DNA from: Dyella sp. 2HG41-7
GTDB taxonomy: Bacteria > Pseudomonadota > Gammaproteobacteria > Xanthomonadales > Rhodanobacteraceae
Assembly: GCF_021390675.1 (NCBI RefSeq)
Contig: NZ_JAJEJV010000004.1
Location: 2,294,001 to 2,358,000, forward strand
DNA: 64,000 nucleotides
Reading direction: 5' to 3'
The notes under the pieces are model-generated. The model was not told the origin of the DNA and ran no database searches. It saw only the letters and a program-made list of their open reading frames with translations. The position numbers and the translations under genes are program-made. Shown here piece by piece: positions 38,214-48,900 of this stretch (positions are counted from its first letter, which is position 1; every line of letters begins with the position of its first letter).

Positions 38214-39887
38214 ATGACTGAAAGTTTTGCCGAGCTGTTTGAACAGAGCCAACAGGCCATTTCTAAGCTGAAGCCGGGCGCCATCGTCACCGGTATCGTT
38301 GTGGAAATCCGCAACGACGTCGTTGTGATCAACGCGGGCCTCAAGAGCGAAGGCATCGTTCCGATCGAGCAGTTCAAGAGCGAGAACGGCGAGTTGGAAG
38401 TGCGCGTTGGCGACGAGGTGAAGGTAGCCCTCGATGCCCTGGAAGACGGCTTCGGCGAAACGAAGCTCTCCCGCGAGAAGGCCAAGCGTTCCATGGTGTG
38501 GGACGATCTGGAACAGGCTTTCGACAAGGAAGAGACCATCGTCGGCAAGATCTCCGGCAAGGTCAAAGGCGGCTTCACCGTCGACATCAAGGACGTCCGC
38601 GCATTCTTGCCGGGTTCGTTGGTCGACGTGCGCCCGGTCCGCGATCCGGTTTATCTGGAAGGCAAGGACCTCGAGTTCAAGATCATCAAGCTGGACCGCA
38701 AGCGCAACAACGTCGTTGTCAGCCGCCGCGCCGTCGTCGAGACCGAGTTCTCCGAGGAGCGCGAGAAGCTGCTTGAGCGCCTGACCGAAGGCGCCGTTGT
38801 GAAGGGCACGGTCAAGAACCTCACCGACTACGGCGCGTTCGTGGATCTGGGCGGTATCGACGGCCTGCTGCACATCACCGACATGGCGTGGAAGCGCGTG
38901 CGTCATCCGTCCGAAGTCGTCAACGTCGGCGACGAGCTGGATGTTCGCGTGCTGAAGTACGACCGCGAGCGCAACCGCGTGTCGCTGGGTCTGAAGCAGC
39001 TGGGCGACGATCCGTGGGTGGCGATTTCGCGTCGTTATCCGGTTGGCAGCCGCCTGTTCGGCAAGGTCTCCAACGTCACCGATTACGGTTGCTTCGTCGA
39101 GATCGAACCGGGCGTGGAAGGTCTGGTCCACGTGTCCGAAATGGATTGGACCAACAAGAACGTCAATCCGGCCAAGGTGGTGCAGGTTGGCGACGAAACC
39201 GAAGTGATGGTGCTGGACGTGGATGAAGAGCGTCGCCGCATCTCGCTGGGTATCAAACAGACCCGTTCCAATCCGTGGGAAGCGTTTGCGGCCACCCACA
39301 AGAAGGGCGACAAGGTGTCCGGTCAGATCAAGTCGATCACCGACTTCGGCATCTTCATCGGCCTGGACGGCGGCATCGACGGTCTGGTTCACCTGTCCGA
39401 CATCTCCTGGCAGGCGTCCGGCGAAGACCTCGTGCGCAACTTCAAGAAGGGCGACGAGATCGAAGCCGTGGTGCTGGCCGTGGATCCGGAGCGCGAGCGC
39501 ATCTCCCTCGGCATCAAGCAGATGGAGCAAGATCCGTTCGGTCACTTCATGGCGGTCCATCCGCGTGGCGCCGTCGTCAACGGCACGGTGAAGGAAGTGG
39601 ACGCCAAGGGTGCGGTGATCGACCTGGGCGACGGCGTCGAGGGTTACCTCCGCGCCAGCGATATCGCCAAGGAACGCATCGAAGATGCCACGCAGCATCT
39701 GAAGGTGGGCGACAAGGTCGAAGCCAAGTTCACGGGTATGGACCGCAAGGGTCGCCAGCTGTCGCTGTCGATTCGCGCCAAGGACGAGGAAGAGCTGCAA
39801 GACGCCATGGCCGAGTATTCGTCCGCGTCGGGTGGCACGACCAAGCTTGGTGCGCTGTTGAAAGAACAGCTCAACAAGGCTGACTGA
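38214..39887 (+). CDS. rpsA: 30S ribosomal protein S1
   Basis: A 557-residue mRNA-binding ribosomal protein with six S1 (OB-fold) repeats. The repeats start near residues 21, 106, 192, 277, 364 and 451, with typical phrases such as [20 protein letters not shown] and [20 protein letters not shown]-like sequence. The length is the normal one for gammaproteobacteria. The 159-base leader between cmk and rpsA is where S1 autoregulation occurs in E. coli; no specific element was confirmed here. A strong hairpin follows before ihfB. Confidence 0.98.
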   Translation: MTESFAELFEQSQQAISKLKPGAIVTGIVVEIRNDVVVINAGLKSEGIVPIEQFKSENGELEVRVGDEVKVALDALEDGFGETKLSREKAKRSMVWDDLEQAFDKEETIVGKISGKVKGGFTVDIKDVRAFLPGSLVDVRPVRDPVYLEGKDLEFKIIKLDRKRNNVVVSRRAVVETEFSEEREKLLERLTEGAVVKGTVKNLTDYGAFVDLGGIDGLLHITDMAWKRVRHPSEVVNVGDELDVRVLKYDRERNRVSLGLKQLGDDPWVAISRRYPVGSRLFGKVSNVTDYGCFVEIEPGVEGLVHVSEMDWTNKNVNPAKVVQVGDETEVMVLDVDEERRRISLGIKQTRSNPWEAFAATHKKGDKVSGQIKSITDFGIFIGLDGGIDGLVHLSDISWQASGEDLVRNFKKGDEIEAVVLAVDPERERISLGIKQMEQDPFGHFMAVHPRGAVVNGTVKEVDAKGAVIDLGDGVEGYLRASDIAKERIEDATQHLKVGDKVEAKFTGMDRKGRQLSLSIRAKDEEELQDAMAEYSSASGGTTKLGALLKEQLNKAD

Positions 39888-39900
39888 TATAGTGCCTGCA

Positions 39901-39928
39901 TTGGGGCGGCGGTCTCGCCGCCCCAATT
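39901..39928 (+). terminator. GC-rich hairpin between rpsA and ihfB
   Basis: TTGGGGCGGCG (39901-39911) pairs with CGCCGCCCCAA (39916-39926) around GTCT, followed by TTCG. The T-run is minimal, so it may only attenuate read-through into ihfB. Confidence 0.6.
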
Positions 39929-39956
39929 CGTTCCACGTCACGGACATTGGGGACCC

Positions 39957-40256
39957 ATGACCAAATCCGAGCTGATTGAGGCGCTGGCAAGGCGTCAGAC
40001 CCATCTTGCGTTTGGAGACGTCGAGCTGGCGGTCAAAAACGTTATCGAGCAGATGAGCCAGGCGCTATCTAGCGGCGAACGTATCGAGATTCGCGGCTTC
40101 GGTAGCTTCGCACTGCATTACCGTCCGCCGCGTATGGGCCGCAATCCCAAGACGGGCGAAGCTGTCGCTTTGCCTGGTAAGCACGTTCCACATTTCAAGC
40201 CAGGAAAAGAGTTGCGCGAACGCGTCAATTTGCACCTGGAGCAGCAAGCCGGCTAA
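39957..40256 (+). CDS. ihfB: integration host factor beta subunit
   Basis: A 99-residue HU/IHF-family DNA-bending protein that pairs with IhfA. The sequence [14 protein letters not shown] opens the protein, and the DNA-binding arm includes [23 protein letters not shown], with [12 protein letters not shown] at the end. It acts in nucleoid structure and in transcription from sigma-54 promoters. The rpsA-ihfB-lapA-lapB order is conserved in this group. A good terminator follows. Confidence 0.97.
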   Translation: MTKSELIEALARRQTHLAFGDVELAVKNVIEQMSQALSSGERIEIRGFGSFALHYRPPRMGRNPKTGEAVALPGKHVPHFKPGKELRERVNLHLEQQAG

Positions 40257-40282
40257 GGCCGTTGCTTCATTCTTATTCCGAC

Positions 40283-40324
40283 AGGCAGGCGGTTTCGAAC
40301 CGATCCTGCCTTTTCTTTTTTTTG
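40283..40324 (+). terminator. rho-independent terminator after ihfB
   Basis: AGGCAGG (40283-40289) and CCTGCCT (40305-40311) form the stem, with an inner GGTT/AACC pairing. TTTTCTTTTTTTT follows. Confidence 0.9.
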
Positions 40325-40404
40325 ATTGTCGAAAACAACGACTCAGACTGAATTTTCCTTCACATAGTCCCCTGTGAGGCATTCAGGCAATCAGGTAAAG
40401 TCGC

Positions 40405-40668
40405 ATGATGCGACTGATCGTTATGCTGTTATTGCTGCTGTTCATCGCCGGGGGAGTGGTGCTGGGGGCGCTCAACGCGGACCTCGTCGGCTATGACCTC
40501 GTGTTTGCGCGTGTCCAAGTGCCCAAAGGGGCGGCTCTGTTGACCATGCTGGCGCTGGGCTGGATTTTGGGTGGCCTGACGGCATGGCTGGGCGTTACCA
40601 CGCGCCACCGCCGCGAGCGACGACGCTCGGTTAAAGCTACTGGCGCCAAGGTGTCGAAAACCCCATGA
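40405..40668 (+). CDS. lapA: lipopolysaccharide assembly protein A (DUF1049)
   Basis: An 87-residue inner-membrane protein with two helices (about 1-24 and 45-66: LLTMLALGWILGGLTAWLGV) and a basic C-terminal tail. This is the LapA/YciS family, which works with LapB in controlling lipopolysaccharide synthesis. Its stop overlaps the lapB start (ATGA), so the two are coupled. Confidence 0.92.
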   Translation: MMRLIVMLLLLLFIAGGVVLGALNADLVGYDLVFARVQVPKGAALLTMLALGWILGGLTAWLGVTTRHRRERRRSVKATGAKVSKTP

Positions 40669-41840
40669 GCGCCTTTTATCCGCTGCTGGCTTTGCTTATA
40701 CCGGCGGCCTTCCTAAGTGGCTGGTGGACAGCTCGACGTGCTGGCGTGCGCCGTTCGGGCGCGCAGGTCAGCGAACTGTCCTCGGACTATTTCCGTGGCT
40801 TGAACTACTTGCTCAACGAGGAGCAGGACAAAGCTATCGAAGTGTTCCTCAAGCTCGCCGAATACAACCGCGACACCGTAGAAACGCACTTAGCGTTAGG
40901 CAATCTTTTTCGGCGTCGCGGCGAAGTGGATCGAGCTATCCGTTTGCATCAACACTTGGTTTCCAGGCCCGGCTTGTCCGAAGGCATGAAGACCGTGGCC
41001 TTGCTCGAGCTCGGCGAGGACTATATGCGCGCCGGCCTCCTCGATCGCGCGGAAGCCTTGTTTTCCGATCTCGTGGCGATGAACGCACATGCGCCATCGG
41101 CGCTGCGCCATCTCATTGCGATCTATCAGCACGAACGCGATTGGCACAAAGCCATCGAACACGCGCGCCGCCTGGAAGCAATGACGGGCGAAGAAGAAGC
41201 AACCACGATCTCGCAGTTCTATTGCGAACTTGCGGAACAGTCGCGTCAGCACGGCGCCCGTGCAGACGCGCGCGAGTACTTGCAGCAAGCGTTTTCCAGT
41301 CAGCCTGATTGCGTTCGAGCCTTCATGCTCACTGGCCGATTGCATGCCGAGGAAGGACATCACGCCGAAGCGGTCGACGTCTACGAACAAGCCGTCAGCG
41401 CCGATATCGCGTTCGTACCGGAAATTCTACCGCCCTTGCTCGACAGCTATGCGCGGTCCGGGCAAATGGAACGCGCGGAGCGTTTTCTGCGGGATATTCT
41501 CGCGCGTTATCACGGTATTTCGCCGGTATTGGCGCTCACGCATTTGTATCAGCGACGCGATGGCGAAAAGCCTGCCATCGAATTTCTTACCTCGCAATTG
41601 CGGCAACGTCCTTCGGTGCGCGGACTTATGGCATTGATCGACGCGACCATGGATAAGATCGAAGGTGAGGCGCGCGAAAACTTTTTGATCCTGCGCGACC
41701 TCACGCACAAGCTGCTCGAAGGGCAGGCGATGTATCGCTGCAGTCATTGCGGCTTTGGAACCAAGGCGCACCACTGGCAGTGCCCGAGTTGCAAAGGCTG
41801 GAGCACTATTCGGCCAATCCACGGTGTCGCCAATGAGTGA
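40665..41840 (+). CDS. lapB: lipopolysaccharide assembly protein B (YciM), TPR protein
   Basis: A 391-residue membrane-anchored protein. One N-terminal helix is followed by about nine TPR units (for example YFRGLNYLLNEEQDKAIEVF, GNLFRRRGEVDRAIRLHQ). A C-terminal rubredoxin-like zinc domain has the CxxC pairs CSHCGF and CPSCKG. In E. coli LapB is an adaptor that presents LpxC to FtsH, limiting lipid A synthesis, and interacts with PbgA/YejM. All metal ligands are present. The next gene begins inside its last codons. Confidence 0.96.
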   Translation: MSAFYPLLALLIPAAFLSGWWTARRAGVRRSGAQVSELSSDYFRGLNYLLNEEQDKAIEVFLKLAEYNRDTVETHLALGNLFRRRGEVDRAIRLHQHLVSRPGLSEGMKTVALLELGEDYMRAGLLDRAEALFSDLVAMNAHAPSALRHLIAIYQHERDWHKAIEHARRLEAMTGEEEATTISQFYCELAEQSRQHGARADAREYLQQAFSSQPDCVRAFMLTGRLHAEEGHHAEAVDVYEQAVSADIAFVPEILPPLLDSYARSGQMERAERFLRDILARYHGISPVLALTHLYQRRDGEKPAIEFLTSQLRQRPSVRGLMALIDATMDKIEGEARENFLILRDLTHKLLEGQAMYRCSHCGFGTKAHHWQCPSCKGWSTIRPIHGVANE

Positions 41841-42879
41841 TGCATTCGCGGCTTACGTTGCCCCGATTGCGTTGGCGGTGTTGTTTGCTTTTTTGATCGC
41901 GTGGAGCGTGGTGCGTATCGCCATTGCGTACGCTCATCGTCGCGGCATGCTGGATCAACCAGGGCAACGGCGCTCGCATACGATCCCCACACCGCGCGGT
42001 GGCGGTATCGGTATTGTCGTAGCGATTTTGCTCACGATTCCCGTTTCTTTGTGCGAACGATCGTCGCCTTGGCCGGTTCACGTTGTTATCGCGTTGATGC
42101 TCGCGACGTCGATGATTGCCGCCATCGGTTGGTGGGACGATCATCGTTCCTTGCCGGCGCTTCCACGCTTCGGCGTGCAATTATTGGCGGTGGCCTTGTT
42201 TTTCGCTTCCTTGATCGCCGGTGGCCCAAGCTGGCTCTGGTTACCGCTGTGGGTTCTCGGCGGTACATGGAGCGTCAACTTGCATAACTTCATGGACGGC
42301 ATCGACGGACTGCTGGCCCAACAGGGCATCTTCGTGGCAACCGGTTTAACCGTACTGGCATGGGCGATTGGCCAGCCTGCACTCGCCGGGGCGTCGGCAT
42401 GCGTCGCAGCATCTTGCGTCGGGTTTTGGTACTACAACCGGCCGCCAGCTCGCATTTTTATGGGGGATGTGGGCAGCGGCACCATCGGCCTATTGATATT
42501 CGGACTGACCGCGATGGTATGGCGGATAGATTGGCTTGCGGTATGGCCTGCGCTGATTCTCAGTTCAGCTTTCGTGACGGATGCAAGCCTTACCCTGCTT
42601 ATCCGAATCGTGCGAGGACGTCGCTGGTACACTGCGCATCGCGAACATCTGTATCAATGGATCGTGCGCAGGGGGCATACGCACGCAGTCAGTGCAGCAT
42701 GGTATTTGGGGTGGAATGTGCTGGTCGCGGCGCCGATGGCCGCGTTGGCGTTCGAAAAACCAAGGATGGGGCTTATGGCCTGCATCGTCACTTATGCGGT
42801 CGCAGCGGTCGTTTGGATCTTTGCCAAACATCGTCTCGTCCAGCGGGATCGATACAAGGTTCGTTATGTCCATACGTAA
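41833..42879 (+). CDS. polyprenyl-phosphate sugar-phosphate transferase (WecA/MraY family glycosyltransferase)
   Basis: A 348-residue integral membrane enzyme with about ten helices. It carries the family motifs GRGGG-type TPRGGGIGI, WDDHRSLP (Mg2+/substrate), NLHNFMDGIDGLLAQQ, FMGDVGSGTIGLL and the cytoplasmic HREHLYQWIVRRGHTH loop. Members transfer HexNAc-1-phosphate from UDP-sugar to undecaprenyl phosphate, the first step of O-antigen or exopolysaccharide units. The start at 41833 overlaps lapB by eight bases. The next gene overlaps its end by 14 bases, so it is part of a tight operon. The exact sugar is not clear. Confidence 0.92.
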   Translation: MSDAFAAYVAPIALAVLFAFLIAWSVVRIAIAYAHRRGMLDQPGQRRSHTIPTPRGGGIGIVVAILLTIPVSLCERSSPWPVHVVIALMLATSMIAAIGWWDDHRSLPALPRFGVQLLAVALFFASLIAGGPSWLWLPLWVLGGTWSVNLHNFMDGIDGLLAQQGIFVATGLTVLAWAIGQPALAGASACVAASCVGFWYYNRPPARIFMGDVGSGTIGLLIFGLTAMVWRIDWLAVWPALILSSAFVTDASLTLLIRIVRGRRWYTAHREHLYQWIVRRGHTHAVSAAWYLGWNVLVAAPMAALAFEKPRMGLMACIVTYAVAAVVWIFAKHRLVQRDRYKVRYVHT

Positions 42880-44761
42880 ATGGGTCGGCACAGTTCATCC
42901 GCGGGCGGCAGTCGTCTTGCACGACTTGCTGGTCACGGCGCTGGCGTGGTGGGTCGCCAAGGAACTGCGTTACGCATTGGACCCTAAGCTGATTATCACG
43001 TTCGAGCCGTACGAATTTCCGATTGTGCTGTCCGTGCAAGGCTTGGTCTACGCATGGACCGGTCTCTATAAAGGCGTATGGCGTTTCGCCAGCCTGCCGG
43101 ATTTGTGGAACATCTTGCGCGCAGCCATCGTCGGCATGGTCGCGATTGGCGTTGCATTGTTCTTGTACGGACGCCTGGACGGCGTGCCGCGTTCGATCTT
43201 GTTGCTCTATCCCTTCGTGTTGGCGTTGTTCCTGGGTACGCCACGACTGGCTTATCGCTTCTGGAAAGATAGCCGCGTCGATCTGTTCATGAACGCCAAG
43301 ACCCAGCGCGTGCTCGTTGTCGGCGCGGATCGCGCGGGCGAAGCACTTGCGCGCGATTTGCATCGCGATAGCCGCTATATGGTGGTGGGTTTCGTCGACG
43401 ACCATCGATCGTTGCGCGGCGCACGCATTAACGGAAAGCCTGTACTGGGTACGTTGGAACAGCTTCCGGAAGTCGCGAAAGAAGCCGCAGTACAAATGCT
43501 GCTGATCGCGTTGCCTGGCGCGAGCGCACGACAAATGCGTCAGGTCGTCGAGTTATGCGACCGCACCGGATTGCCGTACCGCACGGTTCCAAAGCTGGAA
43601 GACGTCGTCGCGGGACGCGCGCAATTCAATCAGATCAAAGAAGTGTCGATCGAGGATCTCCTCGGGCGCGACGCCGTCGAATTGGATTGGACGAAAATCC
43701 GCGAGACGCTCACTGGTCGCCGCGTGCTGATCACGGGCGGCGGCGGCTCGATCGGATCGGAACTCTGCCGACAAGTTGCGCGGCTCGGCGTGCATGCCTT
43801 GACGATTGTCGAATCGTGCGAATTCAATCTGTACCAAATTTCGCAGGAACTGCGCGCGGCGTATCCCGAGTTGTTACTCAATAGCGTGCTTGCCGATTGC
43901 GGCGATGCGACGGCGATGCGCCGTTTGTTCGCCGACGCCAAGCCGCAGGTCGTCTTTCATGCGGCGGCTTACAAGCACGTGCCCATGCTGCAAGGACAGT
44001 TGCGTACCGCGGTTCGCAACAACGTCATGTCGACGCGCACGGTGGCTGATTTGTCGAGCGAAACCGGCGTGGAATGTTTCGTTTTGATTTCCACCGACAA
44101 GGCCGTCAACCCGACCAGCGTCATGGGCGCGTGCAAACGCATTGCCGAGATCTGGTGCCAGAATCTCAACGCCCATTCGAAGACGCACTTCATCACCGTG
44201 CGGTTCGGCAATGTGTTGGATTCGGCAGGCTCCGTCGTGCCCCTGTTCCGTCAGCAAATTCAGGCCGGCGGCCCGGTGACGGTGACGCACCCGGAAATCT
44301 CCCGTTACTTCATGACCATTCCCGAAGCGACGCAGCTTATTTTGCAGGCCGCAGCCCTGGGCCAGGGCGGCGAAATCTTCGCGCTGGATATGGGCGAGCC
44401 GGTCAAGATCCGCGATCTTGCCGAACAGATGATCCGCCTTGCCGGCAAAAAACCAGGCACCGAGATACCGATCGTCTACACGGGACTGCGTTCAGGCGAG
44501 AAATTGTTCGAAGAATTGTTCCATCCACTCGAAAACTACAGTGCGACGACACACAACAAGATATTTCTAGCGCAGCACAGGCCCGTGTCGTGGGATCTGC
44601 TGCAAGCGCAGATGGCCAAGGCCGGCAGCGCAGTCAGCAACTACGACGAGGATGAGCTGCGCCAGTGCGTTTCCAGCCTGCTTCCGTCTTTCAGCTGGAG
44701 CGACACCGCGCAATCGAACAATGTGATTCCGCTTCGGCGTAACGATATTGGAGAGAAGTGA
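42866..44761 (+). CDS. membrane nucleoside-diphosphate-sugar dehydratase (WbpM/PglF/FlaA1-CapD type)
   Basis: A 631-residue protein. Residues 1-125 hold four membrane helices. Residues 130-270 form a CoA-binding-like Rossmann domain (RVLVVGADRAGEALARDL), and 285-600 a large SDR domain starting with VLITGGGGSIGSELCRQ. The catalytic region STDKAVNPTSVMGACKRIAE has Met and Lys in place of the usual Tyr-x-x-x-Lys, as in the WbpM group. These enzymes make UDP-4-keto-6-deoxy-GlcNAc for rare amino sugars on O-antigen or glycoproteins. The ATG at 42866 overlaps the preceding transferase gene. galU begins directly after the stop. Confidence 0.92.
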   Translation: MSIRKWVGTVHPRAAVVLHDLLVTALAWWVAKELRYALDPKLIITFEPYEFPIVLSVQGLVYAWTGLYKGVWRFASLPDLWNILRAAIVGMVAIGVALFLYGRLDGVPRSILLLYPFVLALFLGTPRLAYRFWKDSRVDLFMNAKTQRVLVVGADRAGEALARDLHRDSRYMVVGFVDDHRSLRGARINGKPVLGTLEQLPEVAKEAAVQMLLIALPGASARQMRQVVELCDRTGLPYRTVPKLEDVVAGRAQFNQIKEVSIEDLLGRDAVELDWTKIRETLTGRRVLITGGGGSIGSELCRQVARLGVHALTIVESCEFNLYQISQELRAAYPELLLNSVLADCGDATAMRRLFADAKPQVVFHAAAYKHVPMLQGQLRTAVRNNVMSTRTVADLSSETGVECFVLISTDKAVNPTSVMGACKRIAEIWCQNLNAHSKTHFITVRFGNVLDSAGSVVPLFRQQIQAGGPVTVTHPEISRYFMTIPEATQLILQAAALGQGGEIFALDMGEPVKIRDLAEQMIRLAGKKPGTEIPIVYTGLRSGEKLFEELFHPLENYSATTHNKIFLAQHRPVSWDLLQAQMAKAGSAVSNYDEDELRQCVSSLLPSFSWSDTAQSNNVIPLRRNDIGEK

Positions 44762-45634
44762 GTGAGTAAGCCATTACGCAAGGTGGTGTTTCCCGTGGCC
44801 GGCCTCGGCACGCGTTTTCTTCCCGCCACCAAAGTCGTCGCCAAGGAGATGTTGCCGGTACTGGATAAACCGCTGATTCAGTACGCGGTTGACGAAGCTG
44901 TCGACGCCGGCGCCGACACCCTGATCTTCGTCACCAATCGCTATAAGCACGCCATTGCCGATTACTTCGACAAGGCCTACGAGCTCGAAGCCAAGCTGCA
45001 GGAAAAGGGCAAGGACGAGCTGCTTGCGTTGGTGCAAGGCACGCTGCCCAGACACGTGCGCGCCATTTTCGTTACGCAGCCTGAGGCGCTGGGTCTCGGC
45101 CATGCCGTGCTCTGCGCCAAGCCGGTTGTGGGCGATGAGCCTTTCGGCGTCGTGCTGCCCGACGATTTGATCTGGAACCAAGGCAAGGGCGCGTTGCGCC
45201 AAATGGCCGATCTGTCCGAGTCCGAGAAAGCCGGCGTCATCGCCGTCGAGGAAGTGCCCCACGATCAAACCGACAAATACGGCATCGTCGATGCCGAACC
45301 CGTCGACGAGCGTAGCGCGCGAATCCGGTTTATGGTCGAAAAGCCCAAGCCTGCGGATGCGCCGTCCAATCTGGCGGTGGTCGGCCGTTACGTATTGCCT
45401 GGTCGCATCTTTCAGTTGCTGGAGCAAACCAAGCCCGGCGCCGGTGGTGAAATCCAGCTTACCGATGCTATCGAGGCTTTGTTGATGGAGCAGGGCAAAG
45501 TGCTCGCCTACCGCTTCGAAGGCACGCGTTTCGACTGCGGCAACAAAGCTGGCCTGGTGCGCGCCACCATGCATATGGCAATGCAAGATCCTTCTCTGGC
45601 CAAAGTCGTACGCGAAGTCGCCAGCACGCTTTGA
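44762..45634 (+). CDS. galU: UTP-glucose-1-phosphate uridylyltransferase
   Basis: A 290-residue enzyme making UDP-glucose for LPS, exopolysaccharide and trehalose. The nucleotide-binding signature is VFPVAGLGTRFLPATKVVAKEMLP at the N-terminus, here described by residues 8-31. Further motifs are FGVVLPDDLIW and a C-terminal GTRFDCGNKAG. The start is GTG at 44762, directly after the TGA of the preceding gene, with GGAGAG just upstream. A terminator follows. It closes the lapA-lapB-transferase-dehydratase-galU run. Confidence 0.96.
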   Translation: MSKPLRKVVFPVAGLGTRFLPATKVVAKEMLPVLDKPLIQYAVDEAVDAGADTLIFVTNRYKHAIADYFDKAYELEAKLQEKGKDELLALVQGTLPRHVRAIFVTQPEALGLGHAVLCAKPVVGDEPFGVVLPDDLIWNQGKGALRQMADLSESEKAGVIAVEEVPHDQTDKYGIVDAEPVDERSARIRFMVEKPKPADAPSNLAVVGRYVLPGRIFQLLEQTKPGAGGEIQLTDAIEALLMEQGKVLAYRFEGTRFDCGNKAGLVRATMHMAMQDPSLAKVVREVASTL

Positions 45635-45650
45635 GCGCGACGAATCATCG

Positions 45651-45680
45651 AACGGCCGCCAGTAACATGGCGGCCGTTTT
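45651..45680 (+). terminator. rho-independent terminator after galU
   Basis: AACGGCCGCCA (45651-45661) pairs with TGGCGGCCGTT (45668-45678) around GTAACA, followed by TTCTATTT. It is a strong 11-bp stem. Confidence 0.9.
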
Positions 45681-45963
45681 CTATTTGCGGTGAGTTACCA
45701 ACCCCAGGCGGTTAGGCGATAGAAGGGCGAGAGTCTAATTTGCGGACCAAGTCCTTGCTTCGGGCTTGCCATCTTTCTGCCTCGGCGCTTCCACTCGTGC
45801 CAGAATCGTGACCGCAGGCTGCCATGATTCCTGGGCAGTATGCGCATGGGGAATTCCGTTCGTAGCCGCTCATACCCACCGGTGTGACCTTTCCCTACAG
45901 CTGTGCGAACGCCATGGCGGGCGATGCCGTGGAACTTAAACGGATTGATCTTCGGAAAGCATT
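45681..45963. other. intergenic region before the alpha-2-macroglobulin gene
   Basis: About 280 bases between the galU terminator and the next gene. Short frames lack ribosome-binding sites. The promoter of the macroglobulin/pbpC unit must be here, but no clear -35/-10 pair was identified. GGAAAG at about 45954-45959 is the ribosome-binding site for the next gene. Confidence 0.4.
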
Positions 45964-48900
45964 ATGGATTTGCTGCGTTTTCTCCTACTCCTGCCCGTAA
46001 GGCTGTTGCGCGGCGTAATGGCCGCGCTGGGATTGGTGCTCAGTCCCCTGTTTGGGCAGGTGAGTTGGTCCGCGCCCGGCTGGACCCATGCGGTGCGGAA
46101 AAACCCCAAGCGTTCGCTCGGCGTGGCGTCGGCCAGCTTGCTAGTCGTTGCTTGCGGTTGGTTGGGCTGGCATTGGTACAAGCATCGGCCGCGTCCTGAA
46201 GAACCTGTGCGCATCACATGGAAGGTCGACGCACCGCAAGTCACCGACTACACCAAGCAGCCGGTGGCCATCCATCCGTTAGAGATCGAGTTTTCGGCAT
46301 CCGCGGCGCCGATTGAGCTAGTCGGCAAACCCGTCGCAGACGGGATCGTCATGCAGCCGCAAACGAGCGGTCAGTGGACATGGGTGGACGATAAAACATT
46401 GCGTTTCACGCCAGCCGCGGACTGGCCGATCGGGCAGCATTACAAAGTTCGATTCGACGTTGCGCACGCGTTCGCCCATCACGTGCTGATGGCTGACGAA
46501 AAATTCGAATTCGACACCCAAGCCTTCAAAGCCGTGTTGGGTCGAGGCGAGTTCTATCAGGACCCACAGGACCCCACCGCCAAGAAAACCATCATTCCCA
46601 TCGATTTCAATTACCCGGTCGATCCCGCGCAGTTCGAAAAACGTATTGCGCTGAGTCTTGCCGGAAAAGGCGATCAATCCGCGACAACGCTGAAATACAG
46701 CGTTACCTACGATCAATACAAGTTACGCGCATGGGTCCACTCGCAACCTCTGGACCTACCTCGCGACGATGGCGCGGTGATGCTTGCGCTCGACAGTGGC
46801 GTGCGCAGCGTGCGCGGAGGCAACGGCACCGACAGTGTGTTGAATGCCAGCGTACGTGTGCCCGGTCTATACAGCCTCACCGTCGACGACGTCAGCCCCA
46901 CGCTCGTCGACAACGACAAATACGAGCCCGAACAGGTGATGGTGATTAACCTGAGCGGAGCCGTGCGCGACAGCGATCTGGCTGGGCTTGTGCATGCGTG
47001 GATACTGCCGGATCGCAATCCAAGATTCGCAAGCAACGGCAGCGTTGGCACTCAGGATAGTGAGAACGACGGAGAGCCCGAAACGTATTCGTGGGGTGCC
47101 GAGGAAGTCGGTGAAGATATTCTGCGCAAATCGCAGAAGCTTCCGTTGGAAGTCGTGCCGACGGAAAACGACTACCAAGCGCTGCAAAGCTTTAAGTTCC
47201 ACGCCAATCCTCGTCAACACATTTACGTGCGTGTCGACAAAGGGCTAAAGTCTTTTGGCGGATATGTGCTGGGCAAGTCGGTAAATTCGGTAGTTACCGT
47301 ACCCGATTATCCGAAACTTCTGCGATTCATGGCCGATGGTTCGTTGCTTTCGCTTAGCGGCAGCAAGCGCGTTTCGGTGGTGTCGCGCAACATGACCGGC
47401 ATGCGTCTGCAAATCGGTCGCGTATTGCCGGATCAACTGCAGCATCTCGTCAGCCTTAATCAGGGCGATTACAAGCATCCGCAGCTTCCTTACAATTTCA
47501 GCGACGAACACATTGTCGACCGGTTCGAACTCAAGCGCGCATTCCCGTCGGGCGATCCTGCGCATGCGCACTACGAAGGCGTCGACCTTGGGCAATACCT
47601 GCAGTCAGGCAAACGCGGCGTATTTCTGCTGCATTTGTACGATTTCGACCCCGCCCAGGACAAAAAACAGGCTGAGCAGGCTGCCAAAGCCAAGGCGTAT
47701 CAAAAGCAAGGTATTGCGCCTACTCCTCCTGGCGCGAAACCTGATCCGGATACCGATACGTCTGCGCCGGCATCCGGTGATGACGTCGACGGCAACGACG
47801 ACGAGTCTTCTGCGCAAGACAGTCGTCTGATCGTCGTCACCGATCTGGGTATGTTGGTGAAGCGCTCACTGGACGGCAGCCAGGATGTTTTCGTGCAATC
47901 GATCCGTACTGGCCAGCCGGTTTCGGGGGCGAACGTATCGGTACTGGCGGTCAATGGGCAGACACTGTTCGCGCAGGACACAAGCGCCGATGGCGTCGTG
48001 CATTTTCCGACCTTCAAAGGATTGGATCGCGAAAAGCGCCCCGCGATGTATGTCGTCAAGAAGGCAGACGATCTGTCGTTCCTGCCGATTGGTGGCAGCG
48101 ACCGACAACTCGATTACTCGCGATTCGACATCGGCGGCGAGGCAAGCGCCGTCAATCCGGGCACGTTGTCTGCGTACCTGTTTTCCGATCGGGGCATTTA
48201 TCGTCCTGGCGACGACATCCACATCGGTTTGATCGTGCGTGCCGCCAGTTGGCTGCGCAATGTCGCCGGTATTCCGCTGCAAGCGGAGGTCGTCGATCCC
48301 CGCGGCGTTACCGTAAAGCAACTGTCGCTGAAAATGGACGACTCCGGCTTCGGTGAATTGACCTATACCCCAGCAGAAACCGCACCCACGGGCACCTGGA
48401 CGGTGAACTTGTATATCGTGCGCGACGGCAAGGCCGACACGCAGATCGGCAACACCACGGTACAGGTCAAAGAATTTCAACCCGATCGCATGAAGGTATC
48501 GGCGAAGCTTTCGAGCATCGTTGCCGAAGGGTGGGTAAAGCCGACCGGACTCAAAGGACTTGTCGACGCGCAGAATTTGTTTGGTACACCGGCCGCGGAT
48601 CGACGCGTCGAAGCGACATTGACGTTACGCCCGGCGTGGCCGTCGTTCCGAAGCTGGCCCGACTATCAGTTCTACGATGTTCACCGTGCGAAAGACGGTT
48701 ACGACGAAGCGCTGCAAGACGGCAAGACCGACGAGAAAGGTCATGCCGAATTCGACCTCGACCTCAAAAAATACGCGGATGCGACCTATCAGCTGTATTT
48801 CCTCGTCAAAGCGCACGAGCCCGATGGTGGCCGCAGCGTGGCGGCTGCTACGCAGACGCTGGTGTCGAGCAACGATTGGTTGATCGGCTATCGCAGCGAA

